From the NCBI GenBank assembly GCA_949825025.1, contig OX463778.1:35232616-35296615 (forward strand): a DNA stretch of 64,000 nt, given 5' to 3'. This DNA comes from Siphlonurus alternatus. Its lineage: Eukaryota; Arthropoda; Insecta; Ephemeroptera; Siphlonuridae. Below are positions 59,550-64,000 of the stretch, piece after piece. A model generated the notes under the pieces. It made no database searches and was not told the origin of the DNA. It worked only from the letters and a program-made list of their open reading frames with translations. The position numbers were made by a program, and so were the translations under genes. Every line of letters starts with the position of its first letter. Positions within the stretch are counted from its first letter, which is position 1.

Positions 59550-62039
59550 ATTTATTGCAATATATTTATGTCTACTTGTGTATACTTGTGTACTGTATAT
59601 TTGAGGAGTGTGACGCGGCAGCAGGGACATTAGCAGGTCTGGTCATGTTTGTCGTCTGGTGCCTCCAGCGATGACGTCATTGGTGGTCAAGCTCCAGGTC
59701 GTCACGCGACGCTGCGTGACACAAACTTGAAATATTCACGTCTTGCCCGCCTGCATATATTACTGAACCCTTCCCTGTCTTTGCATATTATAAGGTCCCT
59801 AGGTTCAGTGTATACTTCAGCACCCTTCGTATCAGCTGTCATTTTATAAAAATTATATTTATTATAAAGCTATATCTACATGTGTATAGCGATCCCAAAT
59901 TTTTTATGTTGCATGTTTTTCGTTAGTTTCTACAATTTCATTAATTTGATAATAATACTTAATGATGCAACTTGACGCAACCCTTTTCTGTAAAAAATGA
60001 AGCACTGGAACTCATCTCAGTTAATTACGTTTTAGCATTACAATTAAGTTGAAGTTATTCTTCCATTACGGTATCGTCATGGTTTAAATTACATTACCGT
60101 TGAATATACAATGCAAGAAAAAAAAAGACATCCATATGGGGCAATATATATATTATTATAGCAATCATACGAGATTGTCTCTTTCACTGATCGTATAACT
60201 ACAAGGCGTGTTAACGTCGATCCCCCGGCTGCTTGTATTATGAGCCCCTGCCCCTGGCACCTCGTTTTATGGGGCTGTTGGAATGGAATGTGGGATCTGC
60301 CACGAAGCAATGATGGCGTTCATTTCACACCCCTGCAGCTGGACTCATAAACGTCGCTGAGCGTGGCGAGGGGAGTAAAACAAATCGTACCCACGTCTGT
60401 CTAGACCAACAACAAGTTATGTTTGAAAAAAACACATCAGAGTTGATTAATTAGGTCAATTACGTTCTCAAACATCACCTCCATTACGAATATATTTAAA
60501 AATATAATTATATTGCAATGTAAGCTGCCCAGAATTTCAATTTATTTTCTGAACAAGCTAATCTTCTTTTAACCCCATTTTTTTATATTATATTTTACTG
60601 CAGCAGGATGAAAATATATTATTAAAAATAGCTCCATTATTGCAACTCAATATTACATAAACTTCATTGTATAGCAAAGTGTTCTCTTGATGCTTTATAG
60701 TTTATATATCGCATGGCTTACTGCCTACATGCAGGTTACGCTTCAACTGCCGTATAGGTATACAATCAATATCGATTTGACTGGCTTTGTGAAGTCCTAT
60801 ATCGTTCACGTATTTGTGACAGTCGGAATGAGCACAAACTGCGTCGCTCTCTTTCCATGTAAACTCGGATCACCATGCAAAACATTATACGACATCACGT
60901 CTATACTGCCTTGGTTACATCATGTATCGATGTTTATTGACATGTTGATCTTACTTGAAATTGAAGCTTTTTTATTGAGGCTCAACGTACAGTAAAGAAA
61001 GGAAAATTTGTTAACGATTATCCATGCCTAGTACTGGTATCAATTATATTGAGGACTTTTTTTTGTATGTCATGAAAAAGCCGTCATCAGATTTTGATGT
61101 TAACCTGCAATATAGGGAAATGTTATATAGTTATGCTATAGCCATTAAGGATTAATCTCATTTGATTGAGATCTCGGAATCGGCCCCCTTGAAATCAATA
61201 GACGCCATAATATAGACATGCACATACAAGTTTTGAAGTGGATCTGTCTGATCTGTTTTGTGAAAATTGAGGCAGAAATTTACAATCAAGCTGTATGCGT
61301 GAAAACCGGAACTGGAGTTGTTGTATGAAAAAACTGCCACCATGAATTTGCTCAAACCATAAGCGATTAAGTTTTTTGCAACATTCTCGAATTTTTAAAA
61401 CTTATTTCATTCGATTCCTCTGACAGAAATATATCCTTTGACTTCGAAGTAATTGAGGTTAATCATTATCGCCTATAATAAAGAAATTATTCTATTCTAT
61501 TATTATCATTAATAAATTTAATAAAGAATACAATATTAGGATTTCATTACTTGGATGCAGGTTTAGTTATTTTGTGCATCATGCAGAGTTGTTTACATCG
61601 AACTGTGGTTTGAGTTCATCTTGTTATAAATTGAAATGACATTTTCTTATTTTATCCATGTCAGAAGACATGGTGGCGTGGTTACATTGACGCTACTAAC
61701 ATTGACTTGGTATACATGTCGTAACTAGACCTGTGTTTTGCATATAGTCAGCCATGTAGTTAAAATGTCATGCACGCTCTTGCACATTTTACTATGTGTG
61801 GTTGGCTGCTCTAGTCTCGAAACTGTCTGTGTGCATTTCATGCTGAATATAAAGACGAACGAACATCATGAGAGATGGAAGACTTGCTATATAACAGTAT
61901 CTAGGTTACCTTTATTTGTAACGTCAATATAAAAATAATGTTTCTAAGAATAAAGTATTTCAGCACTCACTTTTTTATCATTAAAATGAAGTTTTCTCCT
62001 AATGTGTTCTGACTTTTTTTTTTGTATTGCGTGTTTCAG
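59550..62039 (+). other. ATP8B-like intron, part 4; no gene seen
   Basis: AT-rich; TGACGTCA lies at 59672-59679 in a small GC-richer patch. A 102-codon frame at 60687-60995 is probably chance. It ends with the T-rich tract and GTGTTTCAG acceptor at 62039. Confidence 0.5.
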
Positions 62040-62098
62040 AGACGGAGCGGCGGATACGGGCGAACGACCGCGAGTTTAATTCTCAGTTCAACTACGCT
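62040..62098 (+). CDS. ATP8B: ATP8B-like common exon (P4-ATPase N-terminal segment)
   Basis: Between TTGCGTGTTTCAG and the donor TACGCT|GTAAGT lie two bases completing a Glu codon and 19 codons: TERRIRANDREFNSQFNYA. The (E)ERR-(I/V/A)-(R/K)AND-RE-(F/Y)N-(E)KF-(Q)YA pattern is the N-terminal signature of ATP8B-type flippases, immediately before the first conserved block and TM1; ATP8A and ATP10/11 groups differ here. Incoming phase 1 accepts either exon A or exon B; outgoing phase is 0. Too short for routine ORF detection. The following exons lie beyond 64000. Confidence 0.85.
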
Positions 62099-64000
62099 GT
62101 AAGTACCAAGTTGTAATGAATCGTTTGTTCCTCTGTCTACTCGCGTCGAGATGGAACAGACGGATAATCTCGTCTCAGTCTACTGGTGTCTCTGATGCAT
62201 GTGCCGCGGGTCCTTTCATACCCACAGGCTTTCAAAGCGTCTATGGGCATGTGGATAATTTTCCCAAGGTTAATGTATATAACCACTGTGTCACTATCGT
62301 ATCCACCTTTTGTCGTACGATATATATATATAGTTAAAACTTCTCTCAAAATTCTTCTTAACTGCTGAAATAAGCAAATGAAATTTAATGGATATAAACT
62401 ATGTTGGTACTCGGTATTAATATACATTGATCTATAATCATGCAAGGAATGCATGCTAATTAATTAGAAATTGGGATGGAAACAAAGGAAATTCAACAAA
62501 TTTCTCCTGTGTAATTTATTATTACCTAACTAGCCATAGATAGAAGCAATAACAATGGATGTTCATGGTAAAATTAATATTATCACTTAATACTTGTGCA
62601 AAATGTTGTCTTTTGTTAACTTGGTACAGTATTTGAAATCGGGTAATTTGAGCATGGTTAGATCTGATCTCGTAATTGCAGGTGCTGCTGTAGTTCGATA
62701 CAAAACGCGGTTTATACTTTTGTGATATTTTAATTTGTCATTATAGTTTACTGTGAACATAAAAAAAAAAATGGAGGTTAAACCCAACTGAAATTTGAAT
62801 CCTGCGTGAATATTAAAATTTGCATGGTGGATGAACCTTTTATCATGCTAAATAAGAGGCACCACCAGAGCATATTTCATCCTTCCAATCAATGGCAGCG
62901 GTACTTGTCGTTTCCCCTCAAAGCAATTTTTGCCGTAGGGTCCGGGTCCCGTGCTATATATTATAGCTCTCAACGTGAATATGAGAGGAAATCGGTTCAA
63001 TCACAAGGCGAGAGGAGCACTTGTCGGCACTAAATAGACGTGCATTTGCGTTGCGGAAAAGCAATTACCACTAGCTGATGGGAGCAAAAGTCAATATACA
63101 TAACTATATTAGAGTGAAATCGACCAAGGCAAGCAGTTCCATTACTTGGCCCTCCAGTACTTTCCACCCTCATCCCATGTACAGTACCAGAAGTTTAATA
63201 AGCAAATAGGATTTGGATGTATACTTTGTCAAGTAAGGTTGATTTCGTTATATATGAGACTTTCCTTGGAAAAATAGAAAACACTCTGTTCTGTACCTGT
63301 ATCCCTCATGCAAAGCTTTTGATATCCAGATAGAAAATACTCAAAACATGTACAGATTTAAAGAAAAGTCCAGAAAAAAAAATCCGGGATTGTAATTTTT
63401 TATTTATTTTATAATTTCATTATTGTAACGAGTTCGATAATAGCAACGGTGCTAATTCATTTATATAATTATATACATTATATGCATACCATAGACCTAT
63501 AATCAATCCATTATTCTATAGAGTACAAACCATAATTAAACGACCCATACTGAAATAATTCATTTCATTGCATAATATCGTGATGGTTTTGTCGTTCGTT
63601 TTGTTATAGAAACAAGTAGCATGCAGACAGTTTTAGTTTTAGAAAAATAACCCCTCTATATTATATTCTACGCTGTTAAATCAATAATTTTTGAATTTTT
63701 AACCATTATTTTTATATTGCCCTTTTATTAGCCTAATATAATCTATAATATAATATTATTTTTATACTATGAATTATTTATGAAAACTATAAGTAGAAGC
63801 TAATAAAATAATTCAATGAATAATTTTTAAATAGAATTATAATTTTATTTATAATGTATTATATATATAATCCGCTGTAAATTTTTTGCATGATATACAA
63901 TAAATTTTTTCGCATGCATCAGCATGTTATTGTAATTAATGTAAAATTCTATACGCACTATCATGACAACGAATGTAATTACTACTAATTACAGATCCGA
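62099..64000 (+). other. ATP8B-like intron running off the right edge
   Basis: AT-rich. I searched for the next expected P4-ATPase exon (the pre-TM1 block, with a sequence like TSKYN...FLP) and did not find it. Short frames here appear random. Confidence 0.55.

Noticed and set aside
60687..60995. 102-codon hydrophobic frame
   Set aside because: Looks membrane-like only because of AT-rich codons; no conserved motif.

Overview
The window looks like nuclear DNA of an animal, most likely an invertebrate and plausibly an arthropod; I cannot name the species. The evidence is AT-rich DNA (roughly one third G+C by eye), small exons with clean GT-AG introns, very long introns, many microsatellites, and many short non-autonomous DNA transposons. 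Two protein-coding genes can be supported, and each runs off one end of the window.

Left end (612-7617, minus strand): ten consecutive coding exons of DHX34, a DEAH/RHA-type RNA helicase of nonsense-mediated mRNA decay. The start codon lies at 7617. The exons join in frame into 789 codons carrying a K/H/S-rich N-terminus, Walker A (GDTGCGKST), TQPRR, DEVH, SAT, the [13 protein letters not shown] motif, QRKGRAGRTGPG and much of the helicase-associated region. The C-terminus lies beyond position 1. The region just upstream (about 7.85-8.04 kb) may be a divergent promoter.

Middle (8-31 kb): no convincing protein-coding gene. This intergenic DNA holds microsatellites, GC-rich islands of 100-250 bp (several with an exact TGACGTCA palindrome) and numerous inverted-repeat elements. 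These include a TTAA-ended palindromic family, a 689-bp foldback, a cluster of nested palindromes with an adjoining ATTAT satellite, hAT-type elements with 8-bp target duplications, and a near-perfect 166-bp hairpin.

Right half (about 31.3-64 kb, plus strand): the 5' part of a P4-ATPase lipid-flippase gene of the ATP8B group. A common exon (62040-62098) encodes the family-typical ERRIRANDREFN segment. Two alternative upstream coding exons fit it in the same phase. One is 45727-45880 (18 codons plus one base, start MAKQSRQSR), which needs an upstream exon, perhaps the GC-rich block ending at the donor at 31586. The other is 47618-48062 (148 codons plus one base, an acidic, then basic, then proline-rich extension) behind a GC-rich leader with several upstream ORFs. 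The gene therefore appears to use at least two promoters about 16 kb apart to make different N-termini. The rest of the flippase lies beyond 64000.

The items most worth a second look are the alternative N-termini and their uORFs, a pair of dispersed repeats sharing a small membrane-protein-like reading frame kept in frame through indels, ten exact TGACGTCA sites in AT-rich DNA, two perfect CTCF-core-like matches between the ATP8B alternative promoters, and the abundance of long hairpins, several of them in introns.
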